From assembly GCA_900314635.1 (NCBI GenBank), contig OMVY01000012.1:1-53042 (forward strand): a DNA stretch of 53,042 bases, in the 5' to 3' direction. Both the position numbers and the translations under genes were made by a program. The notes below the pieces were generated by a model. The model did no database searches. It was not told the DNA's origin and worked only from the letters and a program-made list of their open reading frames with translations. Below are positions 34,374 through 43,968 of this stretch, piece by piece; the stretch's first letter is position 1, and every line of letters begins with the position of its first letter. Source of the DNA: an uncultured Methanobrevibacter sp. GTDB taxonomy: Archaea > Methanobacteriota > Methanobacteria > Methanobacteriales > Methanobacteriaceae.

Positions 34374-35225
34374 TTAAATCAAAGGCTCTGGATATCTAAC
34401 ATCCTCGGGAGGATAGACATTAGTACTTAAAGGCTTGCCAACCACCTTCAAACGATTATCTAGGAATATGCGGCCCATTTCACTAGCAACAACAATAGGA
34501 ACCACTTTTCCAAAATAATAGCATTCATGCTCCTCTGCATAATCCCGTATATGCTTGGATGCGCAAGCTGTAATCACATCGCTGTATTTGAAAAGCATTT
34601 CAGCATCTTTTCTTGAAATGCCTGTTGTATGGGCAATGAACAAGTAAACATTAACATCCTGAGGAATATCCAATTCCCTTATCTCTTTAATGACTGGAGA
34701 AGGCACTAATGTTATTGCTATGTTCTTAAAACCCCTCTCAATAGCTAGTTTGAGTCCTTTAATCGGATCAAGCTCGGCAGTATCAGGATTTACCACATTC
34801 TCCATTCCCACCTTTTCCATAAGCTCAGGGATAGGGCTGGTAGATACAAGGGCTGAGACTCTGCCGCCTACTCCGTCAGCTATTTCTGGCTCTGTGATAA
34901 GCAATGTTCCAATTCCATCGCAGGCTCCAACCAGACAATCCAGACATCCATTTGCAAGATTTGTTGAGATTATTTCAGATAAGCCGACAGCTACAAACTG
35001 GTCTTCCAATTCAAGTTCACGCTCTTTTGTACAATAGCCGAAGGTGTCAATTCTAAATTCAATGTTTTCCTTGACAGCTTGCGGAGTTAATTCATTGATT
35101 CCTCTGACCTTTTGAAAAATAGGACATACTTTGATTTCAGGCTCTCCAACATCTGTAATCTTTCCATTTTCAATTGTCACTCTTGCTTTTCCCAAAGCTT
35201 CAATCACATGCTTGTCTTTTGTCAT
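34374..35225 (-). CDS. Methanogenesis marker 8 protein (DUF2099)
   Basis: HVIEALGKARVTIENGKITDV, KENIEFRIDTFGYCTKERE and GLSEIISTNLANGCLDCLVG, then TEPEIADGVGGRVSALVSTS, match the DUF2099 / methanogenesis marker 8 family, found in methanogens with unknown function. It has several Cys residues (CPIF, GYCT, GCLDC, ITACAS) that could bind metal. At 283 residues it looks full length. It lies 51 bases from an iron-sulfur flavoprotein gene on the same strand, so the two may be co-transcribed. Confidence 0.9.
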   Translation of the reverse strand: MTKDKHVIEALGKARVTIENGKITDVGEPEIKVCPIFQKVRGINELTPQAVKENIEFRIDTFGYCTKERELELEDQFVAVGLSEIISTNLANGCLDCLVGACDGIGTLLITEPEIADGVGGRVSALVSTSPIPELMEKVGMENVVNPDTAELDPIKGLKLAIERGFKNIAITLVPSPVIKEIRELDIPQDVNVYLFIAHTTGISRKDAEMLFKYSDVITACASKHIRDYAEEHECYYFGKVVPIVVASEMGRIFLDNRLKVVGKPLSTNVYPPEDVRYPEPLI

Positions 35226-35276
35226 AATAATCTAATCCATAGAAATAGCCAATAATCAGTTTAAAAAGAGATTAGT

Positions 35277-35810
35277 TTACAATCCCTTTCCGAATTCATA
35301 AGCTGCTTTCATATATTCTTCCTGCTCTTTAGCAGCACCTTTTGGAAGGACTCCTCCTGCATTGATTGCTGTGGTTTCAAAACCTAGATTGGTGAATAAT
35401 CCGGTTGTCATGTTTTCAGCATCAATGAGAGCTTCAGCTGGAGCTCCGCTTGTGTAGATGGCGAGAAGTTTTCCGCTGAATTCTTTTTGAGGATTTGTAA
35501 ATACGCTGTAGAATCTGTCAATGACAGCCTTGGCTTGTGCGTTGATGGTTCCAAAGTAGATAGGACTTGCAAAAATCACAGCATCGCTATCAAGAATGTC
35601 CTGCAGGATATCCGCCATGTCATCATCATATACACAGTCTATTCCATCTCCACAGCTGCCGCATGCCTGGCATGGATTTACTTCCAGGTCCTGAACGAAG
35701 TACTTCTTGACTTCAGCTCCATTTTCCTCTGCACCTCTAATGGCTTCATCTGTTAAAACATCACAGTTTCCGCCAGCACGAGGGCTTGTTACAATTGCAG
35801 TTACTTTCAT
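35277..35810 (-). CDS. Iron-sulfur flavoprotein / NADPH-dependent FMN reductase family
   Basis: MKVTAIVTSPRAGGNCDVL is the FMN-binding flavodoxin-like start, and CQACGSCGDGIDCVYDDDM is the compact cysteine cluster that holds a 4Fe-4S centre in Isf-type proteins. ASPIYFGTINAQAKAVIDRF follows. Such proteins transfer electrons from ferredoxin to acceptors, often under oxidative stress. AAGGAGATTGAAT gives a strong site for the ATG at 35810; the TTG two codons upstream is part of the spacer. Confidence 0.88.
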   Translation of the reverse strand: MKVTAIVTSPRAGGNCDVLTDEAIRGAEENGAEVKKYFVQDLEVNPCQACGSCGDGIDCVYDDDMADILQDILDSDAVIFASPIYFGTINAQAKAVIDRFYSVFTNPQKEFSGKLLAIYTSGAPAEALIDAENMTTGLFTNLGFETTAINAGGVLPKGAAKEQEEYMKAAYEFGKGL

Positions 35811-36049
35811 ATTCAATCTCCTTAATTTGATGTAATTTGTTGTTATAACTATTGTTACATCTATAATATATTTTAATGATAATGTTATTTAAATTATTAG
35901 TAAAAATGAAAATGCCTTGAAAAGAGTTTTTTATAAAGATAATATTTTTTTAAAATTAATAAAAAAGAGTTTTTTATAAAATAAAGTAATACTAAGGAGT
36001 TTTTAAAGAAAAAAAGAGTTATTAGGATAAATTAATAAGCAAATATTAA

Positions 36050-36592
36050 TTAATCCATTACTTTATTAAAGAAAGAGACCACTTCTTTCTCATATGATTC
36101 GAAATCGTCTTCGTTGATTATATAATAATCTGAAGTAGCCATAACAGTTCCTATTCCAAGATTAAGTTCCCTTTCGTCTCTTTCCTTGAAGTCTTCATAT
36201 ACATTGGAGTCATCTTCGCGGTTTCGAGCGGTCACTCTTTCAAATCGGGTTTTAGGACTTGCGAATACAGATACTGTTGTGAAGTTTTCAAAGCTTTCAT
36301 CAAACATTTCTATTTCATAAGGACTTCTGATACCTTCGACAAGTATTGTATCGGCATCCGCGTTTTCTTCCAGGAAGGCTTTGATCTTTTGAACAGTCAA
36401 TTTGGCAACGATATACTGGCCGTGTTCCTCTCTTAATTTTCTTGCAGTGGTTCCTGTATCTTCTCCTCTTTCCTTTGCTTTTTCGCGAATGATATCCCCC
36501 ATATTAGCTACAATAGCTCCTTTTGATTTAGCTAAATCAAAGAAAAGGCTTTTTCCAGAACCTGGTAATCCTATAACTCCTAAAACTTTCAT
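36050..36592 (-). CDS. UPF0200 nucleoside/nucleotide kinase-like protein
   Basis: A P-loop kinase fold: MKVLGVIGLPGSGKSLFFDL, then NMGDIIREKAKERGED, VEGIRSPYEIEMF and RFERVTARNREDD. This is the archaeal UPF0200 family related to dephospho-CoA and adenylate kinases. It lies about 200 bases downstream of the phosphopantoate--beta-alanine ligase on the same strand. A role near CoA synthesis is possible but not shown. Confidence 0.85.
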   Translation of the reverse strand: MKVLGVIGLPGSGKSLFFDLAKSKGAIVANMGDIIREKAKERGEDTGTTARKLREEHGQYIVAKLTVQKIKAFLEENADADTILVEGIRSPYEIEMFDESFENFTTVSVFASPKTRFERVTARNREDDSNVYEDFKERDERELNLGIGTVMATSDYYIINEDDFESYEKEVVSFFNKVMD

Positions 36593-36788
36593 TGTATCCC
36601 CAATTTGTGAGTGATTTTTTAAAAAATATAATTTCTTTTAATATTAGAAATAATAATTTCCTTAAAGAGGAAACTTAATATCTCTTTTTTAATTGGTAGA
36701 AATAATAATTTCCTAAGTGGAAAATAAATATTTCTTTATTTTTTAATGATTGTAGAAATAAATATTTCTTTTTAATTATTATTATATT

Positions 36789-37535
36789 TTATTCCAATTT
36801 AATAGCTGCAAGGGACTTTTTTAAATTCTCTTCATTAGAGAAATCCGCTACAATGGACTCTAAAAACTCCTTATCCTTGTCTTTGCCTTCTTTTTTAAAT
36901 TCAAGAGCTATTTCAGTCATCAAAGGCACGCATCTTACAACATTGTCGACGATTGTAATTGTAGACATCTTGGCGGTTCTTGACAATGGATTCAAGTCAA
37001 TGGCTATGATCTTCTTGCCGTTTTGAACCAGAACTTCCGCCCTGTCCCCGTCTTCAAGAGGCACAAGCATGACATCTGCAGTATATGATCCTTCTTTGCT
37101 TGCTGTAGCCCTTGGGCTGTTGAGATTGTCGATATATTCCAGTTTTTCATCATTGCCTCCCAGAATATTGTCCCAGCCTCTTTCCTTGAACATGCGGCTT
37201 ATGATTTCCACTCTTTCTTCTGTTCTATAAAAAAGATTGATTTCGATTTTGGAATCTGTGGCTTTGGCAAGTTCTATTATCTCATCGATTGCCAGAGCTG
37301 TTGTATTTCCATTTACTGACAAGACTGGATTTTCTGCAAGAAATATTGTAGCAACAGCAGCTCGGCAAGCCTCTTTAGCGGTTTCTGTAGTCTTCTCGCC
37401 GATTAGATAATCGAAGGTCTCTCCCCTTCCATGTGCTATCATTCCTGAATCTGCAAGATAACCTTCTTTGAATGCATTTTTAACCTTGTCTCTAAGAAGC
37501 AAGGATTCATAACGTGGGTGTGTTTTTGGTATCAT
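36789..37535 (-). CDS. 4-phosphopantoate--beta-alanine ligase
   Basis: [48 protein letters not shown] and [20 protein letters not shown] match the archaeal phosphopantothenate synthetase (DUF137), which joins 4-phosphopantoate and beta-alanine with ATP in CoA biosynthesis. The length, 248 residues, is typical. This is a diagnostic archaeal gene. Its start faces a TetR gene across 320 bases. Confidence 0.92.
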   Translation of the reverse strand: MIPKTHPRYESLLLRDKVKNAFKEGYLADSGMIAHGRGETFDYLIGEKTTETAKEACRAAVATIFLAENPVLSVNGNTTALAIDEIIELAKATDSKIEINLFYRTEERVEIISRMFKERGWDNILGGNDEKLEYIDNLNSPRATASKEGSYTADVMLVPLEDGDRAEVLVQNGKKIIAIDLNPLSRTAKMSTITIVDNVVRCVPLMTEIALEFKKEGKDKDKEFLESIVADFSNEENLKKSLAAIKLE

Positions 37536-37858
37536 GATTAAATATTGGTTAAGATATTTAATATAATTATCTTAAAAACATGGTTTCTTTTTATTCTTCT
37601 TATGATTTTATGAGGTCCTTAAAATTATGATTTCTTTTTATTTTTTTGTGTATTGTTTTTTTATAATTATCTAAGATATTGATTATTTTTTATTCATATG
37701 TATGATTTTTTAAAATTTTTTTTACCAGTAGTATAATTAACGTATCATAATACTTTTTAATCTATAAATATGATTTTTTTTAACTTTTATAGTTTTATTC
37801 AACTAATTATTGTAAAAAATACAAAATTTTATATATGTATACAATTAAAATTATAATT
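37536..37858. promoter_or_regulatory. Divergent intergenic region with a possible TetR operator
   Basis: GTAT-CATA-ATAC at 37742-37753 is an inverted repeat just upstream of a TATA-like CTATAAATATG (37761). It could be an autoregulatory site for the TetR protein. The minus-strand promoter of the CoA gene should also lie here. The ATG at 37835 is a less likely TetR start than 37859. Confidence 0.35.
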
Positions 37859-38431
37859 ATGTCAGGCAAAAAAGAAGATTTAAGGGTTAAAATTACAAAA
37901 CAACTGCTTTATGATGCGATGTTTGACCTTCTCAGAGATAATCGTTTTGAGAATATCAAGGTAACAGACATATGTGATAAAGCAGAAATTCATAGAACAA
38001 CTTTTTATAAGCATTTCGATAATAAATACGAACTTTTAGAATATTGCATTCTGAAATTGTCCGAAGGTTTTGATGAGATATTGGGCAAATATCATTATGA
38101 CAACCTGAATGAATTCTATGAAATTATCCGCAATGGTTATGTGACCAATATCATAGAAAAGGACAATCTTTTCATTGAAATTCTCTCAAACAACAAGAAT
38201 GGAATTCTAATGGAAAAAGTCTATGATGTAATCATTAACAGAGTGACTGAAAACTTGAAAAATAATGTATCTGCTGATAAATTAAAAGGAATTCCCCCAG
38301 AATTCATTGCCCAGTACTATGTGGCTGCTACATTTGAAGTATACAGATACTGGCTGGAGCACCCTGATTTCTGTACAAAAGAAGAATTGATCAAGTATTT
38401 GGATGTTTTAATTTTCGACAGCTTTGACTGA
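37859..38431 (+). CDS. TetR/AcrR-family transcription regulator
   Basis: The N-terminal helix-turn-helix reads ITKQLLYDAMFDLLRDNRFE then KVTDICDKAEIHRTTFYKHF, a classical TetR DNA-binding domain, followed by an all-helical ligand domain with YVAATFEVYRYWLEHPD. It is probably a ligand-responsive repressor; the inducer and targets are unknown. The start MSGKKEDLRVK is preferred to an upstream ATG at 37835 because the added residues (MYTIKIII) do not fit the family. Confidence 0.85.
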   Translation: MSGKKEDLRVKITKQLLYDAMFDLLRDNRFENIKVTDICDKAEIHRTTFYKHFDNKYELLEYCILKLSEGFDEILGKYHYDNLNEFYEIIRNGYVTNIIEKDNLFIEILSNNKNGILMEKVYDVIINRVTENLKNNVSADKLKGIPPEFIAQYYVAATFEVYRYWLEHPDFCTKEELIKYLDVLIFDSFD

Positions 38432-38585
38432 ATTAGTTATTTAATGATTGAAAACGCATTTAATGCTGGTTTTCAAGTTTTTTATCTTTTTTTATTTTTA
38501 TAATATGATTTCAATTTTCTTTTTTTAAATTACTTGTTTTTGTAAAATTAGTTATTTTTAGCGATTTCAAGCATTATTCATTTAA

Positions 38586-40403
38586 TCAATCATTATGGAA
38601 ATATTCATAAACATTGGAAGCTACTTTTTCATTCATTCCCTTGACTCCTGCAAGGTCTTCTATGGAAGCCTCTCTGATATGGTCAATATCCTTGAATTCC
38701 TTGAGAAGAGCCATCTTTCGCTTTTTGCCAACTCCTGCAATATTGTCCAATGGAGACTCCTCCATCTTTTTAGCTCTCAGCTGTCTGTGATAAGTAATTG
38801 CAAACCTGTGGGATTCATCTCTGACCCTTTGCAATAGCTGCAGTCCTTCATTATCATGGGGAATAATGATTGGAAAACTGCTGTTTGGAACAAAGATCTC
38901 CTCGAATTCCTTGGCAAGGCCGATGATAGGAATATGGGTAAGTTTGTATTCCTTTAAAACATCATAAGCCATTCCAAGCTGTCCCTTTCCTCCGTCGATA
39001 ACAATCAAGTCAGGCTCCTCGCCTATTTCAAGAGGCTTTATGTCAAGGTCGTTGTTTCTTTCCTTTTCCCGTTTTTCCGCATAATAATCCCTTAAAGGCT
39101 CCAGCCTTCTCTCAAGGAGCTCCTTCATCATTGCAAAATCGTTAGGTCCTGGAGTTTTCATCTTGAATCTTCTAAACTGCTTCTTGTTTCTTTTCCCATC
39201 AAGATATGAAACCTTTGATCCTACTGCAAGCTTTCCTGAAATGTTTGAAATATCATAGCCTTCAATGGTTCTTGGAAGCTTTTCAAGCTTCAAATACTTC
39301 TTGATTTCAATCATCGCATTATCCATCTTCTGCTTCTGGCCCTTGATGATTTCAGCATTCTTGCTTGCCATACGAACAAGACGGAGCTTCTTGCCCTTTT
39401 GAGGAATTTTGATTGAGACCTTGTTTCCTCTTAAATCGCTCAGCCACTCTTCAATTAATTCCTTGTCAGGAATATCCTCTTCAAGGAGAATCTCCTTTGG
39501 AACATGCCTGTTGATGCCGTAGTACTGCTTGCAGAATGCAGACAATATCTCATCAGAGGTGGTGTGCTGGGATCCATTCATCAGGAAATCGTCTTTTCCA
39601 ATGATTCTTCCATCCCTTATACTCATTACCACGACAACAGCATGCCTGTTGGTGTAAGCAGTGGCAATGATGTCCTGGTCTTCCTCATGAGCGAATTCCA
39701 CAAACTGCTTCTCCATTACGCTTCTGATGGATTCTATCTGATCTCTGATGACAGCCGCTTTTTCAAATTCAAAATTGGCGGATGCCTCTTTCATCTCAGC
39801 TTCAAGATCCTTTATTATCTTTGTATATTTTCCCTGGAAGAACAGGTCGATTTTTTCCATGTTTGACTGGTACTCCTCCTTGGTGATTCCCCCATCGCAA
39901 GGCGCAAGGCAGAGGTCTATCTGGCTGTTAAGGCATGGGCCATCCATGTTTCTGCAGGTTCTTATCTTGAAGAGCTGCTTTAGGAATTTAACAGTCTGTC
40001 TGACTGATGTCACATCTGTAAACGGGCCGAAGTATTTTCCAGTCTTTCCTATGTTTCTTGTAATCTGTATTCGTGGAAAGTCTTCGTCTGTCAATTTTAC
40101 ATAAGGATATCTCTTGTCATCTTTCAGGCTAACATTATATCGAGGCTTGTGCTTCTTTATAAGATTTGCCTCTAGAATCAGAGCTTCCTTTTCAGAGTTT
40201 GTGATGATGTATTCAAGACTGTTGAAATGACTCATCAGAACCTGGGTTTTTGGCCTGTCGAGGTTCTTTTGAAAATAAGACTTAACACGATTCTTGAGGG
40301 ATTTGGATTTGCCTATGTAGATGATTTTTTCATTCTTGTCCTTCATGATGTATATTCCAGGCTTCTGTGGCAGCTCATCCGGTGATGTTACTTTTGTAGA
40401 CAT
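38586..40403 (-). CDS. uvrC: Excinuclease ABC subunit UvrC
   Basis: Full-length UvrC of 605 residues: GIY-YIG nuclease domain at the N-terminus (KPGIYIMKDKNEKIIYIGKS), a Cys-containing middle segment (RTCRNMDGPCL and DLCLAPC), a UVR helix pair (FEFEKAAVIRDQIESI), the RNase H-like second nuclease domain (YDISNISG and LIVIDGGKGQL), and C-terminal helix-hairpin-helix motifs (IAGVGKKRKMALLKEF). It makes both incisions in nucleotide excision repair with UvrA and UvrB, which are not in the window. Methanogens acquired this bacterial-type system. AGGAGG precedes the ATG. T-rich DNA lies after its stop. Confidence 0.95.
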   Translation of the reverse strand: MSTKVTSPDELPQKPGIYIMKDKNEKIIYIGKSKSLKNRVKSYFQKNLDRPKTQVLMSHFNSLEYIITNSEKEALILEANLIKKHKPRYNVSLKDDKRYPYVKLTDEDFPRIQITRNIGKTGKYFGPFTDVTSVRQTVKFLKQLFKIRTCRNMDGPCLNSQIDLCLAPCDGGITKEEYQSNMEKIDLFFQGKYTKIIKDLEAEMKEASANFEFEKAAVIRDQIESIRSVMEKQFVEFAHEEDQDIIATAYTNRHAVVVVMSIRDGRIIGKDDFLMNGSQHTTSDEILSAFCKQYYGINRHVPKEILLEEDIPDKELIEEWLSDLRGNKVSIKIPQKGKKLRLVRMASKNAEIIKGQKQKMDNAMIEIKKYLKLEKLPRTIEGYDISNISGKLAVGSKVSYLDGKRNKKQFRRFKMKTPGPNDFAMMKELLERRLEPLRDYYAEKREKERNNDLDIKPLEIGEEPDLIVIDGGKGQLGMAYDVLKEYKLTHIPIIGLAKEFEEIFVPNSSFPIIIPHDNEGLQLLQRVRDESHRFAITYHRQLRAKKMEESPLDNIAGVGKKRKMALLKEFKDIDHIREASIEDLAGVKGMNEKVASNVYEYFHND

Positions 40404-40587
40404 TTAAAACCTCCTGTCTTATTTTCAATTAATAATCATTTATCAATAATCTGAGAAAAATTTTCTTCTATATAGTTTATATAATTCGCAATTAATAAAA
40501 CTAATGGTTTTTTCACTTCTCCAATCGGTATATTACTAATGGTTTTTTTCACTTCTCAAATCCGTATTTTTTTCAATCCAAAAATAA

Positions 40588-40689
40588 TTAAACCAGCATG
40601 AAATACATGGTATATCCTATTATAAGTGCTAATGCAACCAGTATGAAAGTGTATAAAATGATTTTTAAAATGGCTTCTTTCTTTGACAT
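40588..40689 (-). CDS. Small single-span membrane protein
   Basis: MSKKEAILKIILYTFILVAL starts a 33-residue product whose residues 8-32 form a hydrophobic helix. A longer frame to 40809 overlaps the divergent plus-strand gene and has an unlikely N-terminus, so the short form is given. There is no good ribosome binding site; TATA-like ATAAATA lies just upstream. It is plausible as a membrane peptide but not secure. Confidence 0.35.
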   Translation of the reverse strand: MSKKEAILKIILYTFILVALALIIGYTMYFMLV

Positions 40690-40739
40690 GTATTTATTTA
40701 TGTTTTCAATACTTATATCAGTAAGTTTTATCTTAATTG

Positions 40740-41108
40740 ATGTACAAACTAATAGTAAAGAATTATTCAATGAGTGGTAAAATGGATGATGATTACGAAT
40801 ATATGACATTCGATCCTGAAATGGAGTTTGTTTTAGGTGAATACAAAGATGGAGAGTTAAGAGATAAGGAAATTACCTGTCAGGAGATTTTGGACAATCA
40901 TCTTAAAGACAATTATCAGAAAAACGATATCATAGAAATAGAAAATCCCTTTGACAAGCCATTGCTTAGAAAATATATACAGGTTATCAATGTGGATGAT
41001 GAGATGATTGAAATGATCTACCATCAGAATCAAATAGAATATGATCCTTTCAAATTCGTCATGCAGCAGGCTCCAATAGTCAGAGGACGTATTTTAATCA
41101 ATAAATAA
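40740..41108 (+). CDS. Hypothetical small acidic protein
   Basis: About 122 residues from the ATG at 40740, with alternatives at 40770 and 40782. The last follows GTGGTAAA and gives MDDDYEYMTFDPEMEFVLGE. The C-terminal part includes IEIENPFDKPLLRKYIQVIN and FKFVMQQAPIVRGRILINK. The protein is acidic, with no membrane segment or recognised domain. It lies 79 bases before the GlcG-like gene on the same strand and could share its transcript. Confidence 0.6.
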   Translation: MYKLIVKNYSMSGKMDDDYEYMTFDPEMEFVLGEYKDGELRDKEITCQEILDNHLKDNYQKNDIIEIENPFDKPLLRKYIQVINVDDEMIEMIYHQNQIEYDPFKFVMQQAPIVRGRILINK

Positions 41109-41187
41109 TAATTCAATTTTTCAAGTTTTTATACTATCGAAATTTGGTTCAATAATAAATAGATTCAAGACCTTACTAGATGATAAT

Positions 41188-41601
41188 ATGACATTAAGTG
41201 ATGAAATAATCGATAAAATGGTGGAAGCTGCAAGGGAGAAAGCCAATGAAATCGGAATAGACATATCTTTTGCAGTTTATGATGAGTACGGATACCAAAA
41301 ATATTTTAGAAGATTTGGCAATGCGCTTCTCTTTTCCACTACTCTTGTTCCGGCAAAGGCATATACTGCCGCAATGATGGAAATGCCTACACATGTTTTA
41401 GCTAAATTATCAGCTCAAGGTGCTCCTCTTCAGGACGTTCATGTACTGGACAGCAAGATGACTCTAGTATCTGGAGGATATCCTTTATATATCGATGGCA
41501 AGATTGCTGGGGGAATAGGTGTCGGAGGAGGCAAGGGCAGCGAGGACGATGAAATAGCCAAATATGTCCTTGAAGTCTTTTCCAAACTGACTAGTGAATA
41601 A
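41188..41601 (+). CDS. GlcG/HbpS-family heme-binding-type protein
   Basis: MTLSDEIIDKMVEAAREKAN, ISFAVYDEYGYQKYFRRFGN, LVPAKAYTAAMMEMPT and GGYPLYIDGKIAGGIGVGGG match the GlcG/HbpS fold. Family members bind heme or cobalamin or act in diol metabolism; the role in methanogens is unclear. The length of 137 residues is typical. TGATAAT precedes the ATG. Confidence 0.85.
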   Translation: MTLSDEIIDKMVEAAREKANEIGIDISFAVYDEYGYQKYFRRFGNALLFSTTLVPAKAYTAAMMEMPTHVLAKLSAQGAPLQDVHVLDSKMTLVSGGYPLYIDGKIAGGIGVGGGKGSEDDEIAKYVLEVFSKLTSE

Positions 41602-41861
41602 ACTATTTTTATTTTATTTTTTTAAATTCTTTTTTTTAGTATATTTCAACTATTTTTTTTCTTTTCATATTTCTTATTTCAATATCCTAATCCAAGAAAA
41701 ACAATTTTTCTGATTGCTAGACTTATAATTATGGCTTTTTTTCTAATTCTTTAACTATAATTATAATTTTTTATTTTTTTTTCATAATTTTTTGAAATTG
41801 AATGAGAACTATAATTATTAAATATTAGGATAAATAAAATAAGATTAATTGGAGGCATATC

Positions 41862-42401
41862 ATGTCAATTTATGAATATACTGTTCTAGACAAGGAAGAT
41901 AATGAAGTAAGCCTTGAAAAATTCAAGGATTATGTTGTGCTGATTGTTAATACAGCTACAGAATGTGGTTTTACTTCTCAATATACTGATCTTGCACGTC
42001 TTTATGATGAATTTGAAGACAAGAAGTTTACAGTTATTGAATTCCCATGCAATCAGTTCGGCGGACAGGCTCCTGGAACTGATGATGAAATTCAGGGATT
42101 CTGCAGACTTGAATTCGGTGTGAAATATCCTATTTATAAGAAAATTGATGTAAATGGTGAAAACGAAGAGCCTTTGTTTGCTTATCTCAAGAGTCAAAAG
42201 GGATTCGAAGGATTTACAGGCGAAAAGGCAGAGCTTATGGATGGGGTTTTAAAACAGGTCGATCCTGATTATGAAAACAATGATGATATCAAATGGAACT
42301 TCACCAAGTTCCTGATTGACAGAAATGGTGAAGTTGTAGCAAGATTCGAGCCTACCGAAGACATGCAGGTAGTAGAAGATGCTATAAAAGAATTATTATA
42401 A
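41862..42401 (+). CDS. Glutathione peroxidase-family thiol peroxidase
   Basis: NTATECGFTSQYTDLARLYD holds the catalytic Cys (about residue 35), FPCNQFGGQAPG holds the conserved Gln and a further Cys, and WNFTKFLIDRNGEV holds the Trp-Asn. It is a cysteine, not selenocysteine, form and probably uses thioredoxin to reduce hydroperoxides, since methanogens lack glutathione. GGAGG precedes the ATG. Monocistronic, in a region with other oxidative-stress genes. Confidence 0.92.
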   Translation: MSIYEYTVLDKEDNEVSLEKFKDYVVLIVNTATECGFTSQYTDLARLYDEFEDKKFTVIEFPCNQFGGQAPGTDDEIQGFCRLEFGVKYPIYKKIDVNGENEEPLFAYLKSQKGFEGFTGEKAELMDGVLKQVDPDYENNDDIKWNFTKFLIDRNGEVVARFEPTEDMQVVEDAIKELL

Positions 42402-42740
42402 TATTTTTCATAATCTTTCTTTTTTTAATTATTTTTTAAATTTTAGCTTTTTAAATCATTTTTTTATATTTTAGATTTAACTTTTTAAAATTAATATCGT
42501 TATATTTTATTTCTGATTCGTATTTTTTAAATTTATATTGTTATATTTTTTTTGATTCCTATTTTTTAATCATTTGATTAATTTTTTTGATTTACCTTTT
42601 TGATATCATCACTAATTTAATCATTATTTACTTTTTTATCAAAATTGTGTTAAAAAATGAAATTATAAAAAAATATAAATCTTACGAAAACTAAAAAATT
42701 ATTGTATACATTTTAATTTTAAATATTATGGAGAATAGAA
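42402..42740. other. T-rich intergenic region
   Basis: Serial T-tracts after the peroxidase gene suggest termination. ATGGAGAATAGAA at the right edge is the ribosome binding site of the next gene. No gene or clear repeat is seen. Confidence 0.4.
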
Positions 42741-43217
42741 ATGGATAGAGAGCAGCTTTTTGGCATTGCTTTTATAGCAATAGGATTAATACTAATGATC
42801 TTGCCTGGTTTTTCATCTTATTTGATATTAGTTATCATTGACTTATTAGTAATGGTGCTGGGTGCGAATTTAATTTATAGAGAATTTAAAAAAGGAAATA
42901 GAGACTTAATGAGTAAGAGGATTTTAGCTGGTATAATACTCATTTTAATTGCATTGATATTCTATTTTGGATTTAAACATACATCCTTATTTGCAGGAGT
43001 ACAATTTATATTGATGGGAATAATCTTTATGATTCTGGGATCACTTGGATTGAAGAAATATATTCATTTGTCAAAATTAGTTTGTACAATTATTTTGATA
43101 TTGGGTATTGTGATATTCATTGTTCCTTTTATAACAGGATTTGATTTAAATGCTTCCACTTTCATAGTAGGAATGACAACTGCTGTAGAAGGAATTCTTT
43201 TATTCTTGCACAAATAA
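42741..43217 (+). CDS. Small multispan membrane protein (DUF308-like)
   Basis: Its 158 residues form about six hydrophobic segments in close succession, with short polar loops such as REFKKGNRDLMSKR and GLKKYIHLSK. It resembles HdeD/DUF308-type small membrane proteins in layout. There is no signal sequence beyond the first helix and no catalytic motif. GGAG lies before the ATG. Function unknown. Confidence 0.65.
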   Translation: MDREQLFGIAFIAIGLILMILPGFSSYLILVIIDLLVMVLGANLIYREFKKGNRDLMSKRILAGIILILIALIFYFGFKHTSLFAGVQFILMGIIFMILGSLGLKKYIHLSKLVCTIILILGIVIFIVPFITGFDLNASTFIVGMTTAVEGILLFLHK

Positions 43218-43634
43218 TTTTTTAATTTATTTTTTATTTTCAAATTTTTTATTTTCAAATTTTTTTTAATTTACAATTTTTTTATTTTCAAATTTTAATT
43301 TTTATAAAATTATTCATTTAGATATTTTAAAAAAATTATTTTATTTTTTTTCAATTTTATAATTTCTAATTTTTCTATTTTCAAATTTTCAATTTTTTTA
43401 ATTTAGGATTTTTTCAATTCATTTTTAAATTTTAAATTTTTTAATTTCTGATTTTTTAAATTTATTAAATTTGCAATTTTAGATTTTTCAATTTTTAAAA
43501 TTTTGTAATCTAGAAAATTTTTTTTCGATTTTTTCTAAAAAATCAATTTTTCATTTTGAAAAATTCTTCCCTGAAATTATCAAAATTATTTCGTTATACC
43601 AAGGTTTAACGAACTAGATAACTATCTTCTAAAT
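43218..43634. other. Low-complexity A/T region
   Basis: About 340 bases of alternating TTTTTATTTTCAAATTTT-like runs follow the membrane-protein stop, then a less simple segment with GGTTTAACGAACTAGATA (about 43602). No gene is seen. Confidence 0.5.
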
Positions 43635-43710
43635 AAAATGCTCTAAAATAGCATAAATTTTTAACTAGATGTAGATATAGTTGTTTCATTTTTGACTTTT
43701 AGAGCATTTT
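43635..43710. repeat. Perfect 14-bp inverted repeat, 48-base loop
   Basis: AAAATGCTCTAAAA (43635-43648) and TTTTAGAGCATTTT (43697-43710) are exact reverse complements. The loop contains AACTAGATGTAGATATAG, echoing AACTAGATAACTA just upstream of the left arm. A T-run ends the right arm. It may be the end of a small RNA, a terminator or a remnant of a mobile element. Confidence 0.75.
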
Positions 43711-43854
43711 TTAATTTTCGACATATTTTCCCTTTTTACACTTGAAATTTATCATTAATATTTGTATATTTATTTAGTAATACTTTGGAAAAATCGAAAA
43801 TTTGTTGTATGATTATCAAAATGTTTGGTAAAATAAGAATGTTTTATAATATTG

Positions 43855-43968
43855 AAATAGTTTATACTCTAATAAATAGTTTGTATTATACAAAATAGTT
43901 TTATATTATAAAAATAGTTGTGCTTATTATAAATAGTTTAATACTTTACAAATAGTTTTTCCCATATG
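43855..43968. repeat. Six iterons at exact 19-bp period
   Basis: AAATAGTT begins at 43855, 43874, 43893, 43912, 43931 and 43950, six copies at a constant 19-base period. Units include AAATAGTTTATACTCTAAT and AAATAGTTTAATACTTTAC; the first eight bases are invariant and the rest is looser and A/T rich. The layout resembles replication iterons or a multi-site operator. It lies 360 bases before the first HTH-repeat gene. Confidence 0.85.
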
